Positions 1 to 5,715 of a stretch of DNA of 9,405 nucleotides are shown here, piece by piece. A program made the position numbers and the translations under genes. Position 1 is the stretch's first letter. Every line of letters starts with the position of its first letter. The stretch comes from Candidatus Rokuibacteriota bacterium (lineage in GTDB: Bacteria; Methylomirabilota; Methylomirabilia; Rokubacteriales; CSP1-6). Where the stretch lies: the NCBI GenBank assembly GCA_016201575.1, contig JACQCN010000024.1:1-9405 (forward strand), in the 5' to 3' direction. Below the pieces are notes generated by a model, which was not told where the DNA came from, made no database searches, and worked only from the letters and a program-made list of their open reading frames with translations.

Positions 1-1647
1 CTCGAAGACTTCGCGCGGCGGGTGGTAGGGCTCCTTGCAGTCGACGCAGATGCACTTGACCAGCCGCTGGGCCAGGATGCCGAGCATGGCGTCGGCGAAC
101 GTGAAGGAGTCGATCCCCATGTCGAGCAGGCGGATGACCGTCTCCGCGGCGCTGTTGGTGTGGAGCGTGGACAGCACGAGGTGCCCCGTGAGCGAGGCTT
201 CGACGGCGATGGCCGCCGTCTCCGCGTCGCGCATCTCGCCCACCATGATGATGTCGGGGTCGGCGCGGAGGAGGGCGTGGAGAACTGCCACGAAGGTGAA
301 GCCGATCTTCCGATGGACCTGCACCTGGCGCAGCCCCTCCTGGGTGATCTCGACCGGGTCCTCGGCCGTCCAGATCTTCTTCTCGGGCTTGTTGAGGAAG
401 TCGAGCAGGGCGTGCAGCGTGGTCGTCTTGCCCGAGCCGGTCGGGCCCACGCAGAGGATCAGCCCGTAGGGCTTCCGCCCGATGCTCTTGATCTCGCGCA
501 GGTTGCGCTCCGTCATGTCGAGGCTCTCGAGCCGCATCGTGGTGTTGGGGGTGAGCACCCGCAGCACCACGTCCTCGTTGCCGTCGGCGGTGGGGACCGT
601 GGCCACGCGCAACTCCAGCTCGCGGTCGGCCGCCTGGAACTTGATCTTGCCGTCCTGCGGCTTGCGCCGCTCGGCGATGTCGAGCTGGGCCATGATCTTG
701 AGCCGGGCCACCAGCGCCGCCCGGAACGACGGCGGCACGCGCTCGTACTCGAGGCAAGCGCCGTCGACCCGGAACCGGACGACCGTCTCCTTCTTCGGCC
801 CCCGCGGCTCCACGTGGATGTCGGACACCCCGCGCTTGCAGGCGTCGAGGATCATCCGGTTGGCGAAGCGGACGATGGTGCTGTCGTTCTCGTCCACCTC
901 GCCCGAGCGGACGTCCTCGCCCGGCCGGTCCCCCTTGAGCTCGCTCAGGATCGTCGCGAGCCCGTAGGCCGCCCCGTCCCGCTCGGCCTCCCGCGTGATG
1001 AACCGCGCGATGTCCTCCCGCAGGCCGACCGCGAAGCGGATCTGGTCGCGCGGGAGCAGCATGCGGATCGAGTCGACCTTGCGCAGGTCGTGCGGGTTGT
1101 CGACCAGGACGAGGACGCCGGCGTGGTCCCGACGGAGCGGGACCCAGGCGTGCTTGCGGAGGAAGTCGTGCTTGAGGTCCTTCAGCAGCTCCGGGTCGAT
1201 GGGGACCTGGGCGTCGAACTCGATGAAGGGGACCTGGTAGAAGTGCGCGAGCGACGCGCCCAGCTCCGCGCGCGACACGCCGTACTCGCGCATGAGGACC
1301 GTCTCGGGCTCCGTCGCCTCCAGCCGCGCCTTGCGCACGGCCTCCGTCAGCTCGGCCCGCGTCACGCAGCCCTGGGCGATCAGGTAGTCGAACTTGCCGA
1401 ACCCGAGGGGCTGCCCGCTGCAGGCATTGCCCGAGTCCTCGTCAGGCGGGATCCGCGCCGCCGGCTTGCGTGCCGGCGCCTCGTCGGCCGCGGCGGCGTC
1501 GCTCGCCTCGCCCGGAGCGGCGTCGGGTGGCGCCTCTTGCAGGCGGCGCCAGCCCTTGCCCTCCGACGCTTTGCCGGCGGCGCTCCCCCGGGGCGTCGCC
1601 CCCAGCCCTTTCTGCCAGGTCCGCATCGTCGTCAGCACTCGCCCCAC
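1..1647 (-). CDS. GspE/PulE/PilB-family secretion or pilus assembly ATPase (C-terminus cut by window edge)
   Basis: Hexameric cytoplasmic ATPase of the type II secretion/type IV pilus family, which powers pseudopilin or pilin assembly at the inner membrane. The window holds 549 codons and no stop; the last few dozen residues lie outside. Residues 1-82 are Ala/Pro/Gly-rich and look disordered. About 83-145 form an MshEN/T2SSE_N-like domain. The ATPase core has Walker A GPTGSGKTT (Lys407), an arginine-rich Asp box, Walker B-type RADPDIIMVGEMRD (Glu471), a His box STLHTNSAAE, and a zinc-type cysteine cluster KCICVDCKEPY near the cut end. I chose GTG at 1647 because AGGGAGGG lies nine bases upstream; GTG 1638 and ATG 1626 are in frame but lack a well-placed ribosome site. 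An in-frame stop at 1687-1689 limits the 5' end. GspE and PilB cannot be separated without neighbours, and no other pilus or secretion gene is visible. Confidence 0.9.
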   Translation of the reverse strand, partial: MGRVLTTMRTWQKGLGATPRGSAAGKASEGKGWRRLQEAPPDAAPGEASDAAAADEAPARKPAARIPPDEDSGNACSGQPLGFGKFDYLIAQGCVTRAELTEAVRKARLEATEPETVLMREYGVSRAELGASLAHFYQVPFIEFDAQVPIDPELLKDLKHDFLRKHAWVPLRRDHAGVLVLVDNPHDLRKVDSIRMLLPRDQIRFAVGLREDIARFITREAERDGAAYGLATILSELKGDRPGEDVRSGEVDENDSTIVRFANRMILDACKRGVSDIHVEPRGPKKETVVRFRVDGACLEYERVPPSFRAALVARLKIMAQLDIAERRKPQDGKIKFQAADRELELRVATVPTADGNEDVVLRVLTPNTTMRLESLDMTERNLREIKSIGRKPYGLILCVGPTGSGKTTTLHALLDFLNKPEKKIWTAEDPVEITQEGLRQVQVHRKIGFTFVAVLHALLRADPDIIMVGEMRDAETAAIAVEASLTGHLVLSTLHTNSAAETVIRLLDMGIDSFTFADAMLGILAQRLVKCICVDCKEPYHPPREVFE

Positions 1648-1655
1648 CGCCGTGG

Positions 1656-1663
1656 CCCTCCCT
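1656..1663 (-). promoter_or_regulatory. Strong ribosome binding site deciding the GTG start of the ATPase
   Basis: The minus strand reads AGGGAGGG, ending nine bases before GTG at 1647. This is the only good Shine-Dalgarno match among the three in-frame start candidates (1647, 1638, 1626) and fixes the preferred start. It also lies inside the short leader predicted from the sigma-54 promoter. Confidence 0.6.
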
Positions 1664-1688
1664 GGGAATGAAGTGACACTGGATAGTC

Positions 1689-1704
1689 AGCAAGGCCAAT
1701 GCCA
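1689..1704 (-). promoter_or_regulatory. Sigma-54 (RpoN) -24/-12 promoter of the GspE/PilB-type ATPase gene
   Basis: The minus strand reads TGGCATTGGCCTTGCT. Against the established sigma-54 consensus TGGCACG-N4-TTGCW, ten of the twelve defined positions match, with GG (-24) and GC (-12) at exact spacing. The predicted transcription start is near 1678, giving a leader of about 31 bases that contains the ribosome site at 1656-1663. Sigma-54 control is well known for pilus genes in several proteobacteria, which fits the downstream gene. The match is seen directly; promoter activity is inferred. Confidence 0.65.
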
Positions 1705-1748
1705 CTGAATAAGCTCTTGGAAAATCGGGGGCCAGAGGCAGCCTGGCA

Positions 1749-1784
1749 CTGACACAGCGCCGTGCTGGCACCGGGTCGTGTCAG
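1749..1784. promoter_or_regulatory. Nested 36-bp dyad upstream of the sigma-54 promoter, candidate activator site
   Basis: CTGACAC-N6-GTGC-N2-GCAC-N6-GTGTCAG has both inverted pairs centred on the same point (1766.5). Two of the six intervening positions also pair, so 13 of 18 positions are symmetric. The centre is about 89 bp upstream of the predicted sigma-54 start site, a usual distance for an NtrC-type bacterial enhancer-binding protein. CTGGCAC also occurs as a direct repeat at 1743-1749 and 1765-1771, two helical turns apart. The regulator cannot be named from the sequence. Confidence 0.45.
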
Positions 1785-1971
1785 CGATGCCGCCGCGGGA
1801 CCCGGCGGCACCGGGACCCCGGCCAGTGGCCACTAAGCGAGCGTGTTCACCGCCCGATTCGAGCGCCGGCTCCGCTGGCGCAACCCGACTCCGGGGGGAT
1901 GATCGGGGTCGCCGAGGCCCCCTTTCGACTATCGATCGCCGATTCCCGCCGGCGCAACTCAAGGGGGCGGT

Positions 1972-1998
1972 TCGGAAGGGGGGCGGAGCCCCCTCCGA
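1972..1998 (-). terminator. GC-rich hairpin after the DUF5989 gene, probable transcription terminator
   Basis: On the minus strand, TCGGA and GGGGGC pair with GCCCCC and TCCGA. This gives an 11-bp stem with a three-base loop (TCC) and one two-base bulge. It starts about four bases after the TAA stop of the last gene of the carbamoyltransferase block. No clear run of T follows, so it is not a textbook intrinsic terminator; it could act as a pause or 3'-end stabiliser. Its position between two separately controlled units supports a boundary role. Confidence 0.5.
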
Positions 1999-2001
1999 GG
2001 C

Positions 2002-2184
2002 TTAAAAGAGCGTGTAGATGAAGGGCGCGATCGCGGAGGACTGCGCGAAGATCAGGATCACGCCGAGGAGCAGCAGCACCGACACCATCGGGATCAGCCA
2101 CCAGAGCTTGCGCTCCCACAGGAACCCGAGCAGCTCGCCCATGATGCCGACGCGGCGGCCGGCCGCCCGCAACGCTTTAGGCAT
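2002..2184 (-). CDS. DUF5989-type small membrane protein of the carbamoyltransferase cassette
   Basis: This 60-residue protein has the core MGELLGFLWERKLWWLIP, then one hydrophobic helix (about residues 31-48), then a short tail ending in APFIYTLF. From memory this pattern matches DUF5989, a family of about 50 residues often encoded beside NodU-type carbamoyltransferases; its biochemical role is not known to me. The start at 2184 has a good ribosome site (GGAAGGG) and overlaps the last codons of the carbamoyltransferase by eight bases. ATG at 2142 would give the usual 46-50 residue length but lacks a clear ribosome site. The overlap implies coupled translation and so a partner role, perhaps anchoring or organising the enzyme at the membrane (inference). 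A hairpin follows directly. Confidence 0.75.
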   Translation of the reverse strand: MPKALRAAGRRVGIMGELLGFLWERKLWWLIPMVSVLLLLGVILIFAQSSAIAPFIYTLF

Positions 2185-3964
2185 TCGTCCCTTCCTTTCG
2201 GATGAAGCAGTCGCCGAGGACCAGCGCGTCCATCCCGCTCCGCCTGAAGGTCGCGTAGGCCTGCGCCGGCGTGTTCACGATCGGCTCGCCGCGCAGGTTG
2301 TAGGACGTGTTGAGGATCACGGGCACGCCGGTGGCCTGGCCGAACCGCTCGATCAGGTCGTAGTAGCGCGGGTTGCCGTCGCGCAGCACGGTCTGCAGCC
2401 GCCCCGTGCCGTCCACGTGGGTCACCGCGGGGATCGTGTCGTACTTCGAGGGCTTCACGTCGACGACGAGCAGCATGAAGCGCGCGGGATACTGGCGCTC
2501 CACGCCCGGCGCGTCGAAGTAGTCGTGCACGCGCTCCTGCAGCACCGAGGGCGCGAACGGGCGGTAGGGCTCCCGGAACTTGATCTTGGTGTTGACGATG
2601 TCCTTCATGTCGGCGCGCCGCGGGTCGGCGATGATCGAGCGGTGGCCGAGCGCGCGCGGGCCCCACTCGAAGCGGTCCTGGAACCAGCCGATCACCTGTC
2701 CCGCGGTGAGCGCGTCGACCGTCCGGTCGAGGAGCCGGTCCTCGGGGAGCCGCTCGTAGCGGATCCCCTCGCCGTCGAGGAACCCCCGCACCTCGGCCTC
2801 CGAGTACCCCGCGCCCCAGAAGGCGTGCTCCATGACGAAGGCGCGCGGCTTGCCGAGCAGCGCGTGGTAGGCGTAGAGCGCGGCGCCGACGGCGCCGCCG
2901 GAGTCCCCCGCGGCGGGGTGCACGTAGAGCTCGTCCACGCCCGCCTGCCGCAGGATCTTCCAGTTCGCGACGCTGTTGAGCCCCACCCCCCCGGCCAGGC
3001 AGAGCCGCGGGAGCCCGGTCTCGCGCCGGACGGCGCGCGCCATGTTGAGCACCAGCTCCTCGGTCACGGCCTGGATGCTCGCCGCCATGTCCGCCCAGTA
3101 CTGGTTCTGCCGCGCCTGCTCCGCGAAGTCCGCGGGCCGGGGGCCGAAGTACGACGGATAGCCGGAGCTCTCGGTGAAGAACTTGTCGCCGGGCTCGCGC
3201 GGCGGCCCGAAGAGGCCGAGGAACTTGCGCGAGTAGGGCCGTGTCGTCGACCGGTGGAAGGCGAAGTAGTCCATGTCGAGGGCGAAGCTGCCGTCGGGGA
3301 ACATCCGCACCAGCCTGCGCACCTTGTCGGCGTAGCGCGGGCGGCCGTAGGGCGCCATGCCCATGACCTTGTACTCGCCCTCGTTGACCTCGAAGCCGAG
3401 GAAGGCCGTGAACGTGGAGTAGAGGAGGCCGATCGAGTGCGGGAACCGGATCTCCCGGGTGAGGCGGATCTCGGTGCCGCGGGCCCACCCCATCGTGGCC
3501 GTGGCCCACTCGCCCACGCCGTCGACGGTGAGGATCGCGGCGTCGTCGAAGGGCGAGCAGAAGAACGCGCTGGCCGCGTGGGAGAGGTGGTGCTCGGAGA
3601 AGAGGATCTTGTCGCGCGGCACCCCCAGCCGCTCCTCGATCAGCGCGCTCACCCACAGCTTGTCGAGCAGCCAGGTGAGGGTGGCCTCGCGGAACACCTT
3701 GACCGCCCGCGGGAACATCTGCAGCGACGTCATCAGGATCCGCTCGAACTTGAGGAACGGCTTCTCGAAGAACGCCACGTAGTCCAGGTCGTCGGCGGTG
3801 ATCCCCTCGGCGGCGAGGACGTACTCGATGGCGTGGATCGGGAACTCGTAGTCGTGCTTCTTGCGCGTGAAGCGCTCCTCCTCGGCGGCGGCCACGACCG
3901 CGCCGTCGCGCAGGAGGGCGGCCGCCGCGTCGTGGAAGAAGCAGGAGATCCCCAGGACGTACAT
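2177..3964 (-). CDS. NodU/CmcH/TobZ-family carbamoyltransferase
   Basis: A 595-residue, full-length member of the family that makes carbamoyl-adenylate from carbamoyl phosphate and ATP and passes the carbamoyl group to a hydroxyl, typically on a sugar or natural product. The N-terminal ASKHA/Kae1-like half begins YVLGISCFFHDAAAAL and carries the metal-site motif HHLSHAASAF (125-134), TVDGVGE (146-152), GGVGLNSVAN (325-334) and AGDSGGAVGAALY (352-364). The C-terminal YrdC-like half has FEWGPRALGHRSI (432-444), FREPYRPFAPSVL (463-475) and NTSYNLRGEPIV (552-563). No key motif is missing, so it should be active. ATG at 3964 follows GGAGG at an 11-base spacing and lies two bases after the upstream stop. 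It is flanked by two small membrane proteins and no glycosyl or polyketide genes are near, so the substrate is unknown. Confidence 0.93.
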   Translation of the reverse strand: MYVLGISCFFHDAAAALLRDGAVVAAAEEERFTRKKHDYEFPIHAIEYVLAAEGITADDLDYVAFFEKPFLKFERILMTSLQMFPRAVKVFREATLTWLLDKLWVSALIEERLGVPRDKILFSEHHLSHAASAFFCSPFDDAAILTVDGVGEWATATMGWARGTEIRLTREIRFPHSIGLLYSTFTAFLGFEVNEGEYKVMGMAPYGRPRYADKVRRLVRMFPDGSFALDMDYFAFHRSTTRPYSRKFLGLFGPPREPGDKFFTESSGYPSYFGPRPADFAEQARQNQYWADMAASIQAVTEELVLNMARAVRRETGLPRLCLAGGVGLNSVANWKILRQAGVDELYVHPAAGDSGGAVGAALYAYHALLGKPRAFVMEHAFWGAGYSEAEVRGFLDGEGIRYERLPEDRLLDRTVDALTAGQVIGWFQDRFEWGPRALGHRSIIADPRRADMKDIVNTKIKFREPYRPFAPSVLQERVHDYFDAPGVERQYPARFMLLVVDVKPSKYDTIPAVTHVDGTGRLQTVLRDGNPRYYDLIERFGQATGVPVILNTSYNLRGEPIVNTPAQAYATFRRSGMDALVLGDCFIRKEGTNA

Positions 3965-3966
3965 GA

Positions 3967-4218
3967 CTAGTATTGCCTCCGCGCGGTCTCGGACGGGGGC
4001 GCCGCCGCCGGGCGCTCGGTCCACGCGGTCGCGCCGGCCTCGAGCCGGAGCCGCAGGGGATCCTTCCCGAGCTTCACGATGAGCGCGAACGGGGGGACGA
4101 CCACGAAGTAGAAGAGGGAGAGCAGGACGCGGGCCTGGAAGTTGCCGAGGACGCGGGCGATGACCGTCCAGCGCTTCCACGCCCGCGCCGCCAGCGACCG
4201 CACCGCGGCGAGGCTCAT
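3967..4218 (-). CDS. Small membrane protein upstream of the carbamoyltransferase
   Basis: An 83-residue protein with a basic N-terminus, one hydrophobic stretch (about residues 32-49, ARVLLSLFYFVVVPPFALIV), then a polar, Pro/Ala-rich tail. ATG at 4218 is preceded by AAGGA nine bases upstream, and the TAG stop lies two bases before the carbamoyltransferase start, so the two are almost certainly co-translated. I recall small proteins with a similar NFQARVLL...FYF...DPL pattern next to carbamoyltransferases, but I cannot name the family; it does not look like full-length SxtJ. A membrane partner for the enzyme is the likely role (inference). Two minor CTA/TAA-rich bases around its end contrast with the GC-rich body. 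Confidence 0.65.
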   Translation of the reverse strand: MSLAAVRSLAARAWKRWTVIARVLGNFQARVLLSLFYFVVVPPFALIVKLGKDPLRLRLEAGATAWTERPAAAPPSETARRQY

Positions 4219-4290
4219 CGTCCGATGTCCTTCAGCACCTGGCCCTGCTCCCCTTCATCGATCGTCGCGCTGAGGTGATCTAGTAATCGA

Positions 4291-5136
4291 TCAAAAGCTG
4301 GATTCGAGTAGTGGGCGGCATTTCCACCCTGCCAACGATTTTCCTCCGCGCGCGCCGAGCACCCGCGCGAGCAGCGCGAGGAGGGCGGCCATGTGGATCG
4401 CGCCGCCGCCGGCCCACATGATCAGGCCTCCCCAGGCCTGGTCGTCGAGCGCGCTCATCCCCGCCCCGCCCGCGGCGTAGGGCGGGTAGAGCGCGACCGG
4501 CGCGAGCATCAGGCCCAGGCCGAGGACCGCATTCTGGAGATGGGCGAGGACGATGTACAGGATTCCGTACACCCGCTCGCCCGCGGCGCGAACCCGCGGG
4601 GCCGGACGCACGACCGGCCACCAGAAGAGCAGCCCCGAGGCGAAGAAGACGACGTGCTCGAGGTCGTGGAGGACGCCGCCGCCCACCGCGCGCGCGTAGA
4701 CCGCGGGCAGGTGCCAGAGCCACAGCGCCGCGGTCGAGAGAAGCCAGGCGGCCGGCATCGACGTCAGCGCCACGAGGCCGCGGCGGGCGCGGCTACCGGC
4801 GGCGAGCGCGCGGCACACCGCACGGCGCGCTCGCGCCGGCAGACCCCAGACCACGGCGGGGAACGGATCGGCCAGCAGCAGCAGCACCGGCGCGACCATC
4901 AAGAGCAGCTCGTGCTGAACCATGTGGGCGAGGAACAGGCGCGAGGCGGCGGAGCCGAGCGGGGAGAGCAGGGCGAGCCCGAGCGCGGCGAGGCCGCCGC
5001 CGTAGAGGGCCAGGCGGCCGAGGCGCGCGAGGGCGGGCCCGCGCCGGCGCATCCGCACCCATCCCGTCGCGTAGACGGCGCCGAGGGCCGCCAGGACGAG
5101 GAGGACGTCCGGCCGCACCGCCACCCCTCCGCTCAT
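4291..5136 (-). CDS. ctaG: CtaG (caa3-type) cytochrome c oxidase copper-insertion factor
   Basis: A 281-residue polytopic inner-membrane protein with about seven hydrophobic segments. Family motifs are clear: HMVQHELLLMVAP (71-83), LWLWHLPAVY (138-147), HDLEHVVFFASGLLFWWP (157-174) and DQAWGGLIMW (232-241); the histidines are candidate metal ligands. The Caa3_CtaG family assists assembly of the CuB centre in aa3/caa3 oxidases. Here it is the last gene of a cbb3-type operon, six bases after the preceding microprotein, so it probably serves this oxidase in place of dedicated cbb3 copper factors such as CcoI, none of which is visible. ATG at 5136 is the first start after the upstream stop, though its ribosome site (GAAGAAG) is weak and coupling may help. 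A short polar tail ends at TGA 4291-4293. Confidence 0.9.
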   Translation of the reverse strand: MSGGVAVRPDVLLVLAALGAVYATGWVRMRRRGPALARLGRLALYGGGLAALGLALLSPLGSAASRLFLAHMVQHELLLMVAPVLLLLADPFPAVVWGLPARARRAVCRALAAGSRARRGLVALTSMPAAWLLSTAALWLWHLPAVYARAVGGGVLHDLEHVVFFASGLLFWWPVVRPAPRVRAAGERVYGILYIVLAHLQNAVLGLGLMLAPVALYPPYAAGGAGMSALDDQAWGGLIMWAGGGAIHMAALLALLARVLGARGGKSLAGWKCRPLLESSF

Positions 5137-5142
5137 CCGCGG

Positions 5143-5235
5143 CTACTTCTTCAGGGTGAGGAACGTGACCCAGACGAAGAACAGGACGGTGCCCGCGAGG
5201 AAGAGCCCGAAGGCGAGCTTCTCGATGCCGCTCAA
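5143..5235 (-). CDS. 30-residue single-helix microprotein in the oxidase operon (TTG start)
   Basis: This frame is too short for most gene finders. It reads LSGIEKLAFG, a hydrophobic helix of about 19 residues (FLAGTVLFFVWVTFLTL) and ends KK. TTG at 5235 is preceded by GGAGGG with about nine bases of spacing, the best ribosome site in this part of the operon. It begins 15 bases after the previous stop and ends six bases before ctaG. The operon is otherwise packed, so a random frame of this composition is unlikely. It resembles the class of tiny accessory subunits of respiratory oxidases (such as CcoM, CcoQ and CydX) in size and topology only; I do not recognise the family. Confidence 0.6.
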   Translation of the reverse strand: MSGIEKLAFGLFLAGTVLFFVWVTFLTLKK

Positions 5236-5250
5236 TTCCGGGGCCCTCCG

Positions 5251-5358
5251 CTACCGCGCCGCCGGGAGGACAGTGCCGACGAGGTTGTAGAGCGCCTCGG
5301 CCAGGAGAACGACGAGGTTCAGGACCGCCAGGGCGTAAAGCACGCGGACGGCCGTCAT
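5251..5358 (-). CDS. 35-residue single-helix microprotein in the oxidase operon
   Basis: It reads MTAVRVLYALAVLNLVVLL followed by AEALYNLVGTVLPAAR: one transmembrane helix of about 20 residues and a short amphipathic tail. ATG at 5358 overlaps the TGA of the preceding gene as ATGA, a standard sign of translational coupling, so this is preferred over longer in-frame starts that would run through the upstream gene. The sequence is not one I can assign to a named family. Its place between the CcoP-type anchor and ctaG suggests a small structural or assembly subunit of the oxidase (inference). Alternative: a CcoQ-like protein, but the usual CcoQ pattern is not visible. Confidence 0.6.
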   Translation of the reverse strand: MTAVRVLYALAVLNLVVLLAEALYNLVGTVLPAAR

Positions 5359-5552
5359 TGCGCGAGCCCCGGGCCCAGGCCGCCCCAGTACGCCACCAGG
5401 TAGTACACGCCCCACACGGCGAGGATCGCGTACACGACGAGCAACCACGGGTTCACGCCCCCGCCGTAGCTCCGGATCTCGCCGCCCGCGTACTCGTGGA
5501 GGTCGTCCCGGCCGCGGCCCTCCCGGGCGATCTCGCGATCACGCTCCGGCAT
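5355..5552 (-). CDS. Stand-alone CcoP-type N-terminal membrane anchor (65 aa)
   Basis: The 65-residue product has a charged N-terminus, then LHEYAGGEIRSYGGGVNPW and one helix (about 35-57) ending YYLVAYWGGLG. This follows the layout of the CcoP/FixP N-terminal domain, whose known form is an (E/H)-(Y/W)-DGI-type lead, a N-P-x-(P/W) turn, one helix and a Y-PGLG-like end. It has no CxxCH. The cytochrome c domains of CcoP are instead on the CcoO fusion, so this is probably the detached CcoP anchor. ATG at 5552 is preceded by a GGAGGGGGAGGG purine tract and overlaps ccoS by 14 bases; an in-frame extension to 5606 would lie inside ccoS and looks artefactual. Assignment rests on pattern and context. 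Confidence 0.7.
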   Translation of the reverse strand: MPERDREIAREGRGRDDLHEYAGGEIRSYGGGVNPWLLVVYAILAVWGVYYLVAYWGGLGPGLAQ

Positions 5553-5712
5553 CACGCGCGATTCCCTCCCCCTCCAGCACCTGGTACTTGACCGGCTCCA
5601 CATCATCGAGGAGGCCCGAGGCCGCCGCCCACACGAAGAGGCACGCGGCGCCGAGCGCCATCAAGACCGAGACCAGGAACTGACCGAAGATCAGGTAGCG
5701 GAGCTCCTCCAT
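5539..5712 (-). CDS. ccoS: CcoS-like cbb3 oxidase assembly protein
   Basis: The 57-residue protein begins MEELRYLIFGQFLVSV, has one N-terminal transmembrane helix ending in FVWAAASG, and continues LLDDVEPVKYQVLEGEG. This matches the CcoS pattern known from proteobacteria: one helix ending F-x-W-A-x-x-S-G, followed by a (F/L)DDxE-x-P-x-Y-x-x-L segment. CcoS is needed for cofactor insertion into cbb3 oxidase, particularly haem b and CuB. ATG at 5712 lies three bases after the CcoO-CcoP fusion stop, with GGAAGG upstream. The last codons overlap the following small anchor gene by 14 bases. The length fits the family. Confidence 0.8.
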   Translation of the reverse strand: MEELRYLIFGQFLVSVLMALGAACLFVWAAASGLLDDVEPVKYQVLEGEGIARDAGA

Positions 5713-5715
5713 GCC

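Larger units (their letters stand above)
1648..2001. other. Non-coding region between the carbamoyltransferase block and the ATPase gene
   Basis: I see no credible gene here; open frames in it are short and low in recognisable content. It holds, from high to low coordinates, the hairpin at 1972-1998, two loosely similar stretches sharing GGCGCAAC (about 1877 and 1951), a 10-bp palindrome AGTGGCCACT at 1825-1834, two copies of GGCACCGGG 40 bp apart (1767 and 1807), the 36-bp dyad, the sigma-54 promoter and the ATPase ribosome site. It is less GC-skewed and less codon-like than its flanks. Confidence 0.6.

Noticed and set aside
22..1671. 549-codon open frame on the plus strand opposite the ATPase gene
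   Set aside because: Composition is Arg/Ala/Leu/Asp/Val/Glu-heavy without any domain, and it is antisense to a clear GspE/PilB sequence; long antisense frames are expected in very GC-rich genes.
1825..1834. 10-bp palindrome AGTGGCCACT in the intergenic region
   Set aside because: A single short palindrome without a partner copy; expected by chance at this scale.
2094..3656. Second minus-strand frame (520 codons) within the carbamoyltransferase gene
   Set aside because: An Arg/Ala/Pro-rich out-of-frame reading of the same gene.
2018..3970. 650-codon plus-strand open frame opposite the carbamoyltransferase
   Set aside because: Low-complexity antisense frame; the minus strand carries all family motifs.
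4276..4293. TGATC-N8-GATCA inverted repeat in an AT-richer pocket at the end of ctaG
   Set aside because: Only 5-bp arms, overlapping the ctaG stop; no matching -10/-35 pair was convincing, so neither an operator nor a promoter for the carbamoyltransferase block is claimed.
4393..5403. 336-codon plus-strand frame opposite ctaG and the microproteins
   Set aside because: Composition is Arg/Glu/Gly-rich shadow coding; it spans several minus-strand genes with clear membrane-protein patterns.
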